Assembly (NCBI RefSeq): GCF_001984155.1 | Contig: NZ_MTQO01000032.1 | Coordinates: 62,001-126,000 of the forward strand | Direction of reading: 5' to 3' | Length of the DNA: 64,000 nt | DNA from: Actinosynnema sp. ALI-1.44 | Lineage (GTDB): Bacteria > Actinomycetota > Actinomycetes > Mycobacteriales > Pseudonocardiaceae | Shown here: positions 44,953 through 53,595 of the stretch, piece after piece | Numbering within the stretch: the first letter of the stretch is position 1 | Layout of the letters: each line of letters opens with the position of its first letter | Notes under the pieces: model-generated | The model's database searches: none | Told to the model about the DNA's origin: nothing | What the model saw: only the letters and a program-made list of their open reading frames with translations | Program-made: the position numbers and the translations under genes

Positions 44953-45619
44953 CGGCCAGGATCCGGGCTAGGTCGGCGGGCCTGGTGATCATCGGCCAGT
45001 GCCCGGAGTCGATGTCGACGAACTCGACGTGCTTGGCCTTGGCCAACTCGGGCACCTCACCCCCGTCGATCCACTCCCGCGCCTGCGCGGGCGTGAACTC
45101 CGGGCACACGACGGTCACCGGGACGTCGAAGCGCCGCTCGTCCGTCAGCCGGACGATGCCCGTCACGACCTGCTCGGGGACCGGGATGGCGGTGGCGGCG
45201 AAGCGGTGGCGGGCTTCGTCGTCGAGGTCGGCGGAATCCGGGCCGTCGAACGCTTCCCAGCCGGGGAAGGGCAGAACACCGTCGGACGGTTCGAGGAAAC
45301 CGAAGTAGGGCTTGCCGTCCGGGCCGGGAAAGCCGCCGACGAGCGCGACCTTGGCCACTGTGCCCGGTCGCGCGTCGGCGGCCAGCCACACCAGGCTGCA
45401 CGCCGCGGAATGCCCTACGACCAACGGGTTTCCCTCGGCCGAGTCGACAGCGGCGACCGCCGCGGCCACCTGGTCGCCGAGTGTCGCGTCCGCCGACCCG
45501 TCACCTTGACCGGGCAATGTCACCACGACCGGTTGGTGCCCCAGCGCCACCAACTCCCGCGCAACATCGTCCCAAACCGATCCGTCCAGCCACAAACCAG
45601 CGACGAGCACGATGTCCAT
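44939..45619 (-). CDS. alpha/beta hydrolase, cytoplasmic
   Basis: 226 aa. Start MDIVLVAGLWLDGSVW gives the oxyanion segment; nucleophile elbow VVGHSAACSL (GHSAA), acid and catalytic His in VDIDSGHWPMITRP. Similar to small esterase or haloperoxidase-like hydrolases that often occur near resistance or efflux genes. ATG 45619 used; a TTG codon 3 nt earlier is in frame. Stop region overlaps the convergent secreted hydrolase gene. Substrate unknown. Confidence 0.85.
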   Translation of the reverse strand: MDIVLVAGLWLDGSVWDDVARELVALGHQPVVVTLPGQGDGSADATLGDQVAAAVAAVDSAEGNPLVVGHSAACSLVWLAADARPGTVAKVALVGGFPGPDGKPYFGFLEPSDGVLPFPGWEAFDGPDSADLDDEARHRFAATAIPVPEQVVTGIVRLTDERRFDVPVTVVCPEFTPAQAREWIDGGEVPELAKAKHVEFVDIDSGHWPMITRPADLARILAAMAE

Positions 45620-45646
45620 CAAGCGATTCTGCCCCGGTACGCAGGG

Positions 45647-46444
45647 TCACACCGGTGCGGGTGTCAGTTCGAGGACCTCACCCGGAGCCAGTACCCGGGT
45701 GGTCACGCCCAGTCGCCCGGCCTCGGCCACGAACGTCCCGGCGGGATCGTCGACCTGCTCGTAGACGCCCTCAGCCTGGATCGCGTCGTAGTGGATCGGC
45801 ACGGCCAGCCGGGCGCCGAGGATGTGGGCGGCGACGGCGGCCTGCTGCGGCGTCAGGTCCGCGGGCAGCGGGCTGGCGGGTTTGCGGTGCGGGAACGTGC
45901 AGACGGCACCGTTCGTCGGCAGGAAGACGGCGTCGAACGGCCCGCAGCGCATCGCGATGTGCCACCAGAAGCCGTGGAAGACCGTGTCACCGCCGTGGAA
46001 GATCCGCACGCCGTCGGCCTCCAGCACCCAGGACACCTGGGTTTCGCCGAACCCGTCGACGGCGGGCACCGCGGTGGCCCGGAACGGTCCGCGGTCCACT
46101 GTGTCCCACGGCTCGACCACTCGGCCGACCAGGTTCTGCTTGGCCAGCCCCGCCTCGGCCATCGCGGTGCCCGCCACTTCCAGCGGCCCGCCTGTCATCG
46201 GGGCCGGTCGCAGGAACAGTCCGCCTTCGGCCAGTGCGGTGGCGAGGGTGACGGGGTCGGTGTGGTCGTCGTGCAGGTGGGTCACCAAGGCCAGGTCCAC
46301 CGGGCCTTGCGGGGTGAGCAGGGGAGTCAGCGGGGGACCGACGTACTTCTCAAGCCCGGCCATGTCGGCCACCGCGTCGATGATCGCCTTCCGGCCGTCC
46401 GCTTCGATCTCCAGTCCCGCCCACCCCAGGCTGCGAATCCGCAT
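45647..46444 (-). CDS. metallo-beta-lactamase-fold hydrolase
   Basis: 265 aa, UlaG-like branch of the metallo-beta-lactamase superfamily: HLHDDHTD metal motif near residue 56, GGDTVFH at about 150 and a later VPIHYDAI His. Predicted hydrolase of a phosphodiester, lactone or similar; true beta-lactamase activity is not implied. ATG start with GAGAGGA 6 nt upstream. It is divergent from a TetR gene with a palindromic operator between, so it is probably repressed by that regulator. Confidence 0.9.
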   Translation of the reverse strand: MRIRSLGWAGLEIEADGRKAIIDAVADMAGLEKYVGPPLTPLLTPQGPVDLALVTHLHDDHTDPVTLATALAEGGLFLRPAPMTGGPLEVAGTAMAEAGLAKQNLVGRVVEPWDTVDRGPFRATAVPAVDGFGETQVSWVLEADGVRIFHGGDTVFHGFWWHIAMRCGPFDAVFLPTNGAVCTFPHRKPASPLPADLTPQQAAVAAHILGARLAVPIHYDAIQAEGVYEQVDDPAGTFVAEAGRLGVTTRVLAPGEVLELTPAPV

Positions 46445-46498
46445 CGTGTGTCCTCTCGCGTTGTCTTCGGCTCGGAGCCGGTTCGGTGGCGAATATAG

Positions 46499-46512
46499 CG
46501 AACGATCGTTCG
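46499..46512. promoter_or_regulatory. 14-bp perfect palindrome, likely TetR operator
   Basis: CGAACGATCGTTCG, centred between the divergent hydrolase (start 46444) and TetR (start 46540) genes. For the TetR gene a TAGACT element (about 46527-46532) could be the -10 hexamer, putting the palindrome over the -35 region, where a repressor would block both promoters. Confidence 0.75.
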
Positions 46513-46539
46513 TAAGGTAAGTGGGGTAGACTGCGAACC

Positions 46540-47148
46540 GTGAGCCCACGCCGATCCGCCCAGGACACCCTCGCCACCCGTGACAAGATCGTCGACCGGG
46601 CCCGGCTGCTCGCCGCCAGCGACGGCCTGGAAGGCATCACCATCGGCCGCCTGGCCGACGACCTCGGCATGAGCAAGGCGGGCGTGATCGGTCACTTCGG
46701 CACCAAGGAGACCCTCCAACTGGCGACCTTCGCCGCCGCGGTCGACGTGTTCCAGCACGAGGTGATCGACCGGGTCACGGGCATGCCACCGGGGCTCGAC
46801 CGGCTGCTGCGGCTCTGCGCGGCCTGGCTGGACTACCTCGACGACGGCAACGTCTCGCCCGGCGGCTGCTTCCTGACCGCCGCGGCCAGCGAGTTCGACG
46901 GGCGCCCAGGGCAGGTGCACGACGCCGTGGCCAAGGCTGGTCGCCGTTGGCTGAGGTTCCTGGAAGCCCAGGTCCGTGCCGCCGTGGACGCCGGGGACCT
47001 GCCCGGGGACACCGACACCGAGCAGATCGCCTTCGAGCTCAACGGCATCGCCGTCGGCACCAACCAGGTGATCCAGCTGCACCACGACCCCAGGGCGCGT
47101 GAGCGCGGCTGGCGCGCGATGCGCCGGGTCTGTGGCGCGCTCGGATAG
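46540..47148 (+). CDS. TetR-family transcriptional regulator
   Basis: 202 aa. N-terminal helix-turn-helix ITIGRLADDLGMSKAGVIGH (residues 34-53) and a C-terminal ligand domain with GGCFLTAAASEFDG, as in TetR proteins of the YcdC/AcrR branch. GTG start at 46540. It is divergent from the metallo-hydrolase gene, sharing a palindrome, so local autorepression is likely. The AraC-type gene begins 9 nt after its stop. Confidence 0.92.
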   Translation: MSPRRSAQDTLATRDKIVDRARLLAASDGLEGITIGRLADDLGMSKAGVIGHFGTKETLQLATFAAAVDVFQHEVIDRVTGMPPGLDRLLRLCAAWLDYLDDGNVSPGGCFLTAAASEFDGRPGQVHDAVAKAGRRWLRFLEAQVRAAVDAGDLPGDTDTEQIAFELNGIAVGTNQVIQLHHDPRARERGWRAMRRVCGALG

Positions 47149-47157
47149 GTTGGGACC

Positions 47158-48003
47158 ATGGCGTTGCGGGCTGAGCAAGGGCCGGGTTGGCAGATCGCCG
47201 TCCCGGCGCACCGTCCCGCGTACGACGGCGTGGAGCTCGTCGGCTACCACGACCGCGCCGGGCAGGGCCTGGACATGCGGGTGCTGCCGGAGCCGGGCGT
47301 GACCATCGTGGTGTTGCTCGACGGCGAGATGCGCGTCGACCAAGCGCGCCCGGTGACGGTCGGCATCGCCAGCGGCATCGGTGTCAACTCGGCTCAGGTG
47401 TCCGGCCGCGATCTGGCCTGTGTGGACATCCACCTCTCCCCGCCCGCCGCGCACTCGATCCTCGACGGGGCGATCGCCGACCTGGCCGGGACAGTCGTCA
47501 GCTTCGAGGACCTGTGGGGCGCCGACGCGCACCGGCTGCGGGCCGCGCTGGCAGCCGCGGACCAGTGGGACGCCCGGTTCGAGGTGCTGAAGGCGGCACT
47601 CGCCGAGAAGCTGCACGCGAACCGTTCCGTGGACAGGGAAGTGGCTTTCGTCTGGCGCGAACTCGTGGCAGGCGGCGGACGCCGCCGGATCAGCGACCTC
47701 GCCGACGAGGCGGGGTGGAGCCGCAAACGGCTGTGGGCGCGGTTCACCGCCCAGATCGGCGTCACGCCCAAACGCGCGTCGATGATCGTGCGGCTGTCCC
47801 CGGCGATCGACGCCATCATGGCCGGGACGGCGCCCGCGGACGTCGCGGCCCGGTTCGGGTACGCCGACCAGTCGCATTTGACCCGTGACCTCAAGGAACT
47901 GTCGGGCTACACACCCGCGTCGCTGTACCGCGACTGGCGCGGAGCCGACTTCACCGGCGCCGACGTCGACGGGGGAACAATCGTTCAAGACGCCGACGGC
48001 TGA
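47158..48003 (+). CDS. AraC-family transcriptional regulator
   Basis: 281 aa. Residues 1-170 form a cupin-like sensing part (VTIVVLLDGEMRVD). The C-terminal AraC domain shows ISDLADEAGWSRKRLWARF and the second helix-turn-helix with PADVAARFGYADQSHLTRDL then TPASLYRDW. Start ATG 47158. It is 20 nt upstream of the first ABC half-transporter; an AraC regulator beside YbtPQ-like transporters is known for yersiniabactin (YbtA), so iron or siderophore control is a reasonable inference. Confidence 0.9.
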   Translation: MALRAEQGPGWQIAVPAHRPAYDGVELVGYHDRAGQGLDMRVLPEPGVTIVVLLDGEMRVDQARPVTVGIASGIGVNSAQVSGRDLACVDIHLSPPAAHSILDGAIADLAGTVVSFEDLWGADAHRLRAALAAADQWDARFEVLKAALAEKLHANRSVDREVAFVWRELVAGGGRRRISDLADEAGWSRKRLWARFTAQIGVTPKRASMIVRLSPAIDAIMAGTAPADVAARFGYADQSHLTRDLKELSGYTPASLYRDWRGADFTGADVDGGTIVQDADG

Positions 48004-48023
48004 GCCACGCGAGAGTCGTGGAC

Positions 48024-49736
48024 ATGGTTCACGACTTGTTGCGTCCCGTGATCGGCCGCATCCGGCTGGCATGCGTGCTCAGCGCCCTGGGGGCGCTGGC
48101 CGGACTGGCCCCGTACGTGGGGCTCGTCGAGTTGGCGGACGCCCTGCTGGCGACACCGACGGACCGCGACAGCGCGGCCACGGTGGCGGTCCTGATCGTG
48201 CTCGGCCTGGTGCTGCGGGCCGGGTTCATGAGCGCGGCACTGACGATCACGCACGTCGCGGACGTCCACCTGCAAGCGACCCTGCGCCGCCGGATGATCG
48301 CCAACCTCGGCCGGGTGCCGCTCGGCTGGTTCAGCCGCAACTCCTCCGGAGGGCTGCGCAAGACCGCGATGTCCGACGTCGACGCCCTGCACCAGCTGGT
48401 GGCCCACCACGCGGTCGAGACCACCGCCGCGATCGTCACACCGCTGGGCGCGCTGGCCTCCCTCGTGGTCCTGGACTGGCGCCTGGCCCTGCTCGCGGTG
48501 GCGACGATCCCGGTGTACGCGGCCGCCTTCGCCTGGATGGAACGCGGCTCCAGCGAAGTCCTGCGCAAGCTCGACGAGAGCAACACGCGCCTGAGCAGTG
48601 CCGTCGTCGAGTTCATCTCGGGCATCGCCGTGGTCAAAACCTTTGGCAGGGCTCGTAAAGCACACGCCGCGTACCGGCGGGCCGCCACCGAGTACACGGA
48701 CTTCTTCGCCGCGTGGGTGCAGCCGATGAGCCGGATCGAGGCACTGGCCGGGCTGGTCGTTTCCGCGCCTGTGGTCGGGTTGGTCACGGTCGCGGGCGGA
48801 GTGTGGTTCGTGGGTGCGGGGTGGGTCAGTCCGGGCGAGGCGTTGGCCGGGGTGCTGCTGGCGTGCGTCATCCCGGTCGCGATCGAGCCGCTCGGCTTCG
48901 GCGCGTTGAACAAACGGACCGCCGTGGCCGCCGCGTCGCGGATCCGTGGACTGCTCGACGAAGCCCCGCTCACGGCACCCGCCGCGCCACAACACCCGGC
49001 GGACAGCCGAGTCGACTACGACGACGTCCGGTTCGCTTACGACGGCACGGATGACGTCCTGCACGGCGTGAGCTTCACGTGCGAACCGGGGACGGTCACG
49101 GCGCTGGTGGGCCCGTCGGGCTCGGGGAAATCGACACTGGCGACGCTGCTGCCCAGGTTCCACGACGTCACCGGGGGCGCGATCCGCGTCGGCGGCGTCG
49201 ACGTCCGGCACATCGACCCGGCCACGCTCTACCGCCACGTCGGGTTCGTGCTACAGGACGTGCGGCTGGTGCGCGGGTCGGTCCGGGACAACGTCGCGCT
49301 CGGCCGTCCGGACGCGACAGCCGCCGAGATCGAGGACGCGTGCCGTGCCGCGCAGATCCACGACCGGGTCACCGCCCTGCCGAACGGCTACGACTCCGTT
49401 GTCGGGCAGGACGTCCAGCTGTCCGGCGGTGAGGCGCAACGGATCAGCATCGCACGGGCACTGCTGGCCGACACGCCCATCCTCGTCCTCGACGAGGCGA
49501 CGGCGTTCGCCGACCCGGAATCGGAGGCGGCGATCCAGGACGCCCTGTCACACCTGGCCATCGGCCGAACGGTGCTGGTGATCGCCCACCGCCTGACGAC
49601 GATCACCGGCGTCGACCGGATCGTCGTCCTCGACCACGGCCGGGTCGTCGAGACCGGCACCCACACCGAACTGCTCACCACAGACGGGCACTACGCGCGC
49701 ATGTGGTCGAGCCTGATGACGGGGAGTTACTCGTGA
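48024..49736 (+). CDS. IrtA/YbtP-like ABC half-transporter
   Basis: About 570 aa: exporter-type six-helix membrane domain, then ATPase with GPSGSGKSTL, VQLSGGEAQRISIARALL and VLDEATAFADPESE, H-loop IAHRLTT. The DEATAFADPESE motif is the pattern of YbtP/IrtA-type transporters, exporter-fold proteins that import ferric siderophores. All catalytic residues are canonical. ATG 48024 has GAGAG 8 nt upstream; GTG 48018 is alternative. The gene lacks the SIP domain of IrtA. Its stop overlaps the 56-codon gene by 4 nt. Confidence 0.88.
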   Translation: MVHDLLRPVIGRIRLACVLSALGALAGLAPYVGLVELADALLATPTDRDSAATVAVLIVLGLVLRAGFMSAALTITHVADVHLQATLRRRMIANLGRVPLGWFSRNSSGGLRKTAMSDVDALHQLVAHHAVETTAAIVTPLGALASLVVLDWRLALLAVATIPVYAAAFAWMERGSSEVLRKLDESNTRLSSAVVEFISGIAVVKTFGRARKAHAAYRRAATEYTDFFAAWVQPMSRIEALAGLVVSAPVVGLVTVAGGVWFVGAGWVSPGEALAGVLLACVIPVAIEPLGFGALNKRTAVAAASRIRGLLDEAPLTAPAAPQHPADSRVDYDDVRFAYDGTDDVLHGVSFTCEPGTVTALVGPSGSGKSTLATLLPRFHDVTGGAIRVGGVDVRHIDPATLYRHVGFVLQDVRLVRGSVRDNVALGRPDATAAEIEDACRAAQIHDRVTALPNGYDSVVGQDVQLSGGEAQRISIARALLADTPILVLDEATAFADPESEAAIQDALSHLAIGRTVLVIAHRLTTITGVDRIVVLDHGRVVETGTHTELLTTDGHYARMWSSLMTGSYS

Positions 49737-49903
49737 CGTCGCAGTACCAAGCACAGGAAACCGAACGCGTCACGGTAGACGCACAACCACTCGTCGCGAT
49801 GGACGGCGGCTACCGCAACAGTGGCACGGGTCTGCGCCGGCGCGCCTTCGGCGAGATCCACACCCACGGCCCGCGAGTGAGCGCGGCGGAGGTCGCGGCG
49901 TGA
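49733..49903 (+). CDS. 56-residue protein coupled between two ABC half-transporter genes
   Basis: GTG start inside the stop of the first ABC gene and stop overlapping the second ABC start (GTGA at both ends), so translation runs through all three. Sequence begins VTSQYQAQETERVTVDAQPL and ends HTHGPRVSAAEVAA: hydrophilic, no membrane segment, no Cys, one HTH motif-like stretch of His. Not recognised. It could be a small transporter partner, a modified-peptide precursor or a spacer frame. Coupling on both sides supports a real gene. Confidence 0.55.
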   Translation: MTSQYQAQETERVTVDAQPLVAMDGGYRNSGTGLRRRAFGEIHTHGPRVSAAEVAA

Positions 49904-51621
49904 TCACCGACCTGCGGTTGTTGCTCGGGCCGGGCCGGGCGCACATCCTGACCGGCTACCTGGCCTGGACTGTCCTCTTCGGTGTGCTCAGTGGACTCGC
50001 ATCGGCGTTGCTCGTGCCGGTGGTGGCGGATCTCGTGTCCGGACGGCCGGTGGGGTCGTCCCTGACGGCACTGGCGATCGTGACCGCGGTGGCGGCCATC
50101 GTCCGGTACGCGCAAACCAGACGAGGTTCCGCGGCGGCGCTGGAGACGATGTCGTCGATGCACGAACGCCTCGGTGATCACCTGGTGAGCCTGCCGCTCG
50201 GCTGGTTCGACTCGGACCGCACAGGACGCCTGACCCGGGTGGCGACCGACGGCACGGTGATGGTCACAGGGATCTTCGCCCACTTGCTGTCCCCGCTGGT
50301 GGTCAGCGTCGCCGCTCCCGCCACCGTAATGGTCGCGCTGTGCTGGTACGACTGGCGTCTCGGCCTCGTCGCCGCGCTGTCCATGCCGGTACTGGCCGTT
50401 GCGTTCCGTTTCGCCGCAACGAGTCTGGCCCGTGGCGAGGCGCGTAACCACGCCGTGGACGCCGAAGCGGGCGCCCGGGTTGTCGAGTTCGCGCGTAACC
50501 AACGGGTATTGCGTGCGTTCGGCCGGAGCATCCACGGTTATCGGCCGTTGGAGGACGCGATCGAGGAGCAGCGGCGGGTCCGCCGTCGCACCTTGATCCA
50601 TGGCGTTGTGGGGCTGAGCGTCGGCGGGCTCACGGTCCAGCTCACGGTGACGGTGCTCATGCTCGTCTTGCTGTGGCTCGCGCTCAACGGTGCTGTCGCA
50701 CCGGCCGCCGCGGTCGCACTGATCGCGCTGGTGTTCCGCTTCGCGGGGCCGCTCGCGGACGTCAGTGAGTACGCGGGCGCCCTTCGCATCGCGGGCGGCG
50801 ACCTGCGTCGGCTCACCGATGTGCTGCGGGCGGAGCCGATGCCGCAGCCGCAGGTGTCGGCTCCGCTCGACCGACCGGGCCGGATCGAACTCGACGACGT
50901 CACCTTCGGCTACCGCCCGGAAACCCCGGTCCTGCGCTCGTTCTCGCTCACCGTGCCACCGGGCTCGGTCACCGCGCTGGTGGGGCCGTCCGGGTCCGGC
51001 AAGACGACCGTGATCCGCCTGATCAGCCGGTTCTGGGACACCCAGCGGGGCACCGTGCGGGTCGGCGGCGCCGACGTGCGTGACCTGCGCACCGAGGACC
51101 TGACCGGCCAGCTCGCCGTGGTGTCCCAGGACGTCTACCTGTTCGACGACACGATGGCGGCCAACATCCGCCTCGGCAGGCCGGACGCCACCGACACGGA
51201 CCTGGCGGAAGCGGCCCGGCTCGCGGGAGTGGACGAGATCGTCGCCCGCCTCCCGGACGGCTGGAACACCCGGGTCGGCGAAGGCGGAACATCCTTGTCC
51301 GGCGGCGAACGCCAACGCGTATCGATCGCTCGTGCCTTGCTCAAACAAGCACCGATCGTGTTGCTCGACGAAGCGACGGCAGCGCTTGACCCGGAGAACG
51401 AACGCTATGTGCAGCGCTCCATTCGTCAACTGTCGCAGCGCAGCACGGTGTTGCTCATCGCGCACCGGTTGAACAACGTGGTGGACGCGGACCAGATCGT
51501 GGTCCTCGACGACGGCCGTGTCGTCGAGACAGGGACACACCAGGCGCTTTTGGCTTCTGATGGTGCGTACGCGCGGTTATGGCACGCCATGTCGAACGGA
51601 CGCGGTTGGCGCCTACAATGA
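49900..51621 (+). CDS. IrtB/YbtQ-like ABC half-transporter
   Basis: 573 aa, GTG start overlapping the preceding stop. Membrane domain with about six helices, ATPase with GPSGSGKTTV, TSLSGGERQRVSIARALL, IVLLDEATAALDPENE and H-loop IAHRLNN; all sites canonical, so unlike the pair at 1-3344 both composite sites of the heterodimer should be active. With the upstream half-transporter it is predicted to move a siderophore or similar molecule. A phosphotransferase gene begins 3 nt after its stop. Confidence 0.9.
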   Translation: MITDLRLLLGPGRAHILTGYLAWTVLFGVLSGLASALLVPVVADLVSGRPVGSSLTALAIVTAVAAIVRYAQTRRGSAAALETMSSMHERLGDHLVSLPLGWFDSDRTGRLTRVATDGTVMVTGIFAHLLSPLVVSVAAPATVMVALCWYDWRLGLVAALSMPVLAVAFRFAATSLARGEARNHAVDAEAGARVVEFARNQRVLRAFGRSIHGYRPLEDAIEEQRRVRRRTLIHGVVGLSVGGLTVQLTVTVLMLVLLWLALNGAVAPAAAVALIALVFRFAGPLADVSEYAGALRIAGGDLRRLTDVLRAEPMPQPQVSAPLDRPGRIELDDVTFGYRPETPVLRSFSLTVPPGSVTALVGPSGSGKTTVIRLISRFWDTQRGTVRVGGADVRDLRTEDLTGQLAVVSQDVYLFDDTMAANIRLGRPDATDTDLAEAARLAGVDEIVARLPDGWNTRVGEGGTSLSGGERQRVSIARALLKQAPIVLLDEATAALDPENERYVQRSIRQLSQRSTVLLIAHRLNNVVDADQIVVLDDGRVVETGTHQALLASDGAYARLWHAMSNGRGWRLQ

Positions 51622-51624
51622 ACT

Positions 51625-52491
51625 GTGACGGATCTTGCGCGCAGCATCGTCGAATCGGTCCTTGGCCGTGACCCCGGGCCGATGGTCGCCGCACCGGGCA
51701 AATCACACCAGGTCTATCTCGGACCGGACGTCGTGGTGAAGATCCTCGCGGCCGGGCACTCCCGGCTGGACCGGGAGATCGCCCTCGCGCACCACCTGCC
51801 CACCGGTCTGGCAGCGCCGCTGCTGGCCAGTGGGCAACACGGGCAGGTCCGGTACGCGTGCTACCCCCGTGTCCCGGGAACCACTCCCGGGATGTGGCTG
51901 CCCGGAGTGGACGCGACGACCGCGCGTCACCTGACCGAGCAGGCAGTCGAACGCCTCACCATGTTGCACAAGTGGACACCGCCGGACGACGTGCGGCATA
52001 TCCTGTCCGAGGCGCTCGACCATGGTGGTTTCATTGGTCAAGCCGCGTTGTTCGCCGAAATCGACCGCGTGTCCGGGCATGGCGTATTGCGGCGCGAGGT
52101 GGTCGGCGGACTGATGGCGATCGCGCGAGGTGCACCGCCGCTCGCGCGGACCGACGTCCCGGTGCACGCGGACTGCCACTGGGGCAACTGGATGGCACAC
52201 CAGGGCACCGTGACCGCCTTGCTGGACTTCGAATGGGCGCGCTTCGGCGAACCGATCGACGACTGGTACTTCCTCGCCCGGTTCAGCGGCGAGCACATGG
52301 CAACCGCCGTCGACGTCATCACTGGGGCGACGGGCATCCCGCACGATGAGCTCCGCGCGGCGTGCGAGGTCCGTGAGGCGGCTTATCTCGTGTCCGATCT
52401 GCTTGTCGAACTCGCGCGTTCCGGCGACCCGGCGGAGCTCGTCGGCGCACTCCACGAACTTGTGATCGACCGTGTCTGGGGCAAGGTGTGA
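51625..52491 (+). CDS. aminoglycoside phosphotransferase-fold (APH) kinase
   Basis: 288 aa. Catalytic loop HADCHWGNW (Asp and Asn), metal site LLDFEWARFGEP, and the N-terminal nucleotide part YLGPDVVVKILAA with the ATP-binding Lys. The family phosphorylates antibiotics, choline or other hydroxyls; no specific subclass is evident. GTG start 3 nt after the ABC gene, so it belongs to the same run. Its stop overlaps the next frame (GTG 52488) by 4 nt. Confidence 0.85.
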   Translation: MTDLARSIVESVLGRDPGPMVAAPGKSHQVYLGPDVVVKILAAGHSRLDREIALAHHLPTGLAAPLLASGQHGQVRYACYPRVPGTTPGMWLPGVDATTARHLTEQAVERLTMLHKWTPPDDVRHILSEALDHGGFIGQAALFAEIDRVSGHGVLRREVVGGLMAIARGAPPLARTDVPVHADCHWGNWMAHQGTVTALLDFEWARFGEPIDDWYFLARFSGEHMATAVDVITGATGIPHDELRAACEVREAAYLVSDLLVELARSGDPAELVGALHELVIDRVWGKV

Positions 52492-52751
52492 CCGTGACCT
52501 TCGACCACGAAGAGTGGCTCAGATCCACCAACGAACTCGCTGCCCGTTTGACGCACGGGTTTCAGGGCAGGTTCGGGTATCCGCCGGGGGAGAACACAGC
52601 CTTACCGGCCACAGAGCCGGTCTCCACGGCGGCGTTTCCGCCAACCTTGGCCCGAGTTCCACCCAGTGCCACGAGGGCCGTTTATGGGGCGTCACATGCC
52701 GGTAAGGTGGCCTTCACGGCACAGGGACGTGTCCGGTGTCGACTGGCTAGG
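52488..52751 (+). other. 88-codon leader in frame with the aph-like gene
   Basis: A GTG at 52488 overlaps the preceding stop and opens a frame continuous with the aph-like gene. Its first ~25 residues (FDHEEWLRSTNELAARL) look like a real helix; the rest (Pro, Ala, Thr, Val-rich) has poor coding character and no relation to the kinase. It may be a vestigial small coupled gene that lost its stop, or an unusual N-terminal extension. Confidence 0.45.
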
Positions 52752-53537
52752 ATGATCATCGTGCTAGCGCCACCTGAATGGGAGCCCGTTACCAGTGGGG
52801 AGTCCGGCGCGTTCGTGTTCCGCAGCGCCGACGGCTCGCGGTACGCCAAATGCGTACCGGCCGCCGACGAGAGCGTCCTGGCGCAGGAGCGGGACCGGGC
52901 CGACTGGTTGGGCACCACCGGGATCCCCGGCCCCTCGGTACTCGACTGGATCACCGGCGACGAAGGTGCCTGCCTGGTGACCAGCGCCGTGCCGGGTGTA
53001 CCCGCCGACGGACTGTCCGCTGAGGAACTCCGCAAGGCGTGGCCCGCCATCGCCGAAGCCGCACGGGCACTGCACGCCGTGCCCGCAGGGAAATGCCCGT
53101 TCACGCGGGACCTGGCGAAGATGTTCACCCTGGCGCAGGACGTGGTCGAACGCGGCGCGGTCAACCCGGACTTCCTGCCGGAAGAGCAGATCGGCACACC
53201 GCCGGGCGAACTGCTCGGACGCCTCGCCACCCAGCTCGACCTGCGCCTCGCCCAGGAAACCGCGGACACCGTGGTCTGCCACGGCGACCTCTGCCTGCCC
53301 AACGTCATCCTGGACCCGGACACGCTCGCGTTCGCGGGTTTCATCGACCTCGGGCGGCTCGGCAAAGCCGACCGTTACGCGGACATCTCACTGCTGCTGG
53401 CCAACTCACGGGAAACCTGGTCCGACGAGGACGAGGCGAGCACGGCCGACGAGGCCTTCGCGCGGGACTACGGCATCGCGCTGGACCAGAGCCGTCAGGA
53501 GTTCTACCTGCACCTGGACCCGCTGACCTGGGGCTGA
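52752..53537 (+). CDS. APH(3'')-like streptomycin phosphotransferase
   Basis: 261 aa from ATG 52752 (or GTG 52761). Signatures of streptomycin 3''-kinases: SGESGAFVFRSADGSRYAK at the N-terminus, catalytic DTVVCHGDLCLPNVIL, FIDLGRLGKADRYADISLLL and C-terminal FYLHLDPLTWG. Known members phosphorylate streptomycin at 3''-OH with ATP and give resistance. Activity on streptomycin is inferred from family. A TAGGAT at 52748-52753 could serve as -10 for leaderless expression from GTG 52761, besides read-through from the operon. Confidence 0.85.
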   Translation: MIIVLAPPEWEPVTSGESGAFVFRSADGSRYAKCVPAADESVLAQERDRADWLGTTGIPGPSVLDWITGDEGACLVTSAVPGVPADGLSAEELRKAWPAIAEAARALHAVPAGKCPFTRDLAKMFTLAQDVVERGAVNPDFLPEEQIGTPPGELLGRLATQLDLRLAQETADTVVCHGDLCLPNVILDPDTLAFAGFIDLGRLGKADRYADISLLLANSRETWSDEDEASTADEAFARDYGIALDQSRQEFYLHLDPLTWG

Positions 53538-53544
53538 GCCGAGC

Positions 53545-53589
53545 CCGCTCCTGCCGCCGCCGGGGCGGATCCGACGGCGGCAGGAGCGG
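53545..53589. terminator. bidirectional hairpin terminator
   Basis: Perfect 15-bp inverted repeat (arms 53545-53559 and 53575-53589, 15-nt loop; core CCGCTCCTGCCGCCG) between the convergent aph-like and serine hydrolase genes. No T-run. Confidence 0.8.
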
Positions 53590-53595
53590 TGCCTG

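Noticed and set aside
45647-46444. True beta-lactamase
   Set aside because: Metal motif is general to the superfamily; sequence and size fit UlaG-like hydrolases better.
48005-48022. Small inverted repeat CCACG/CGTGG before the IrtA-like gene
   Set aside because: Only 5 bp and overlapping a ribosome site; likely chance in high-GC DNA.
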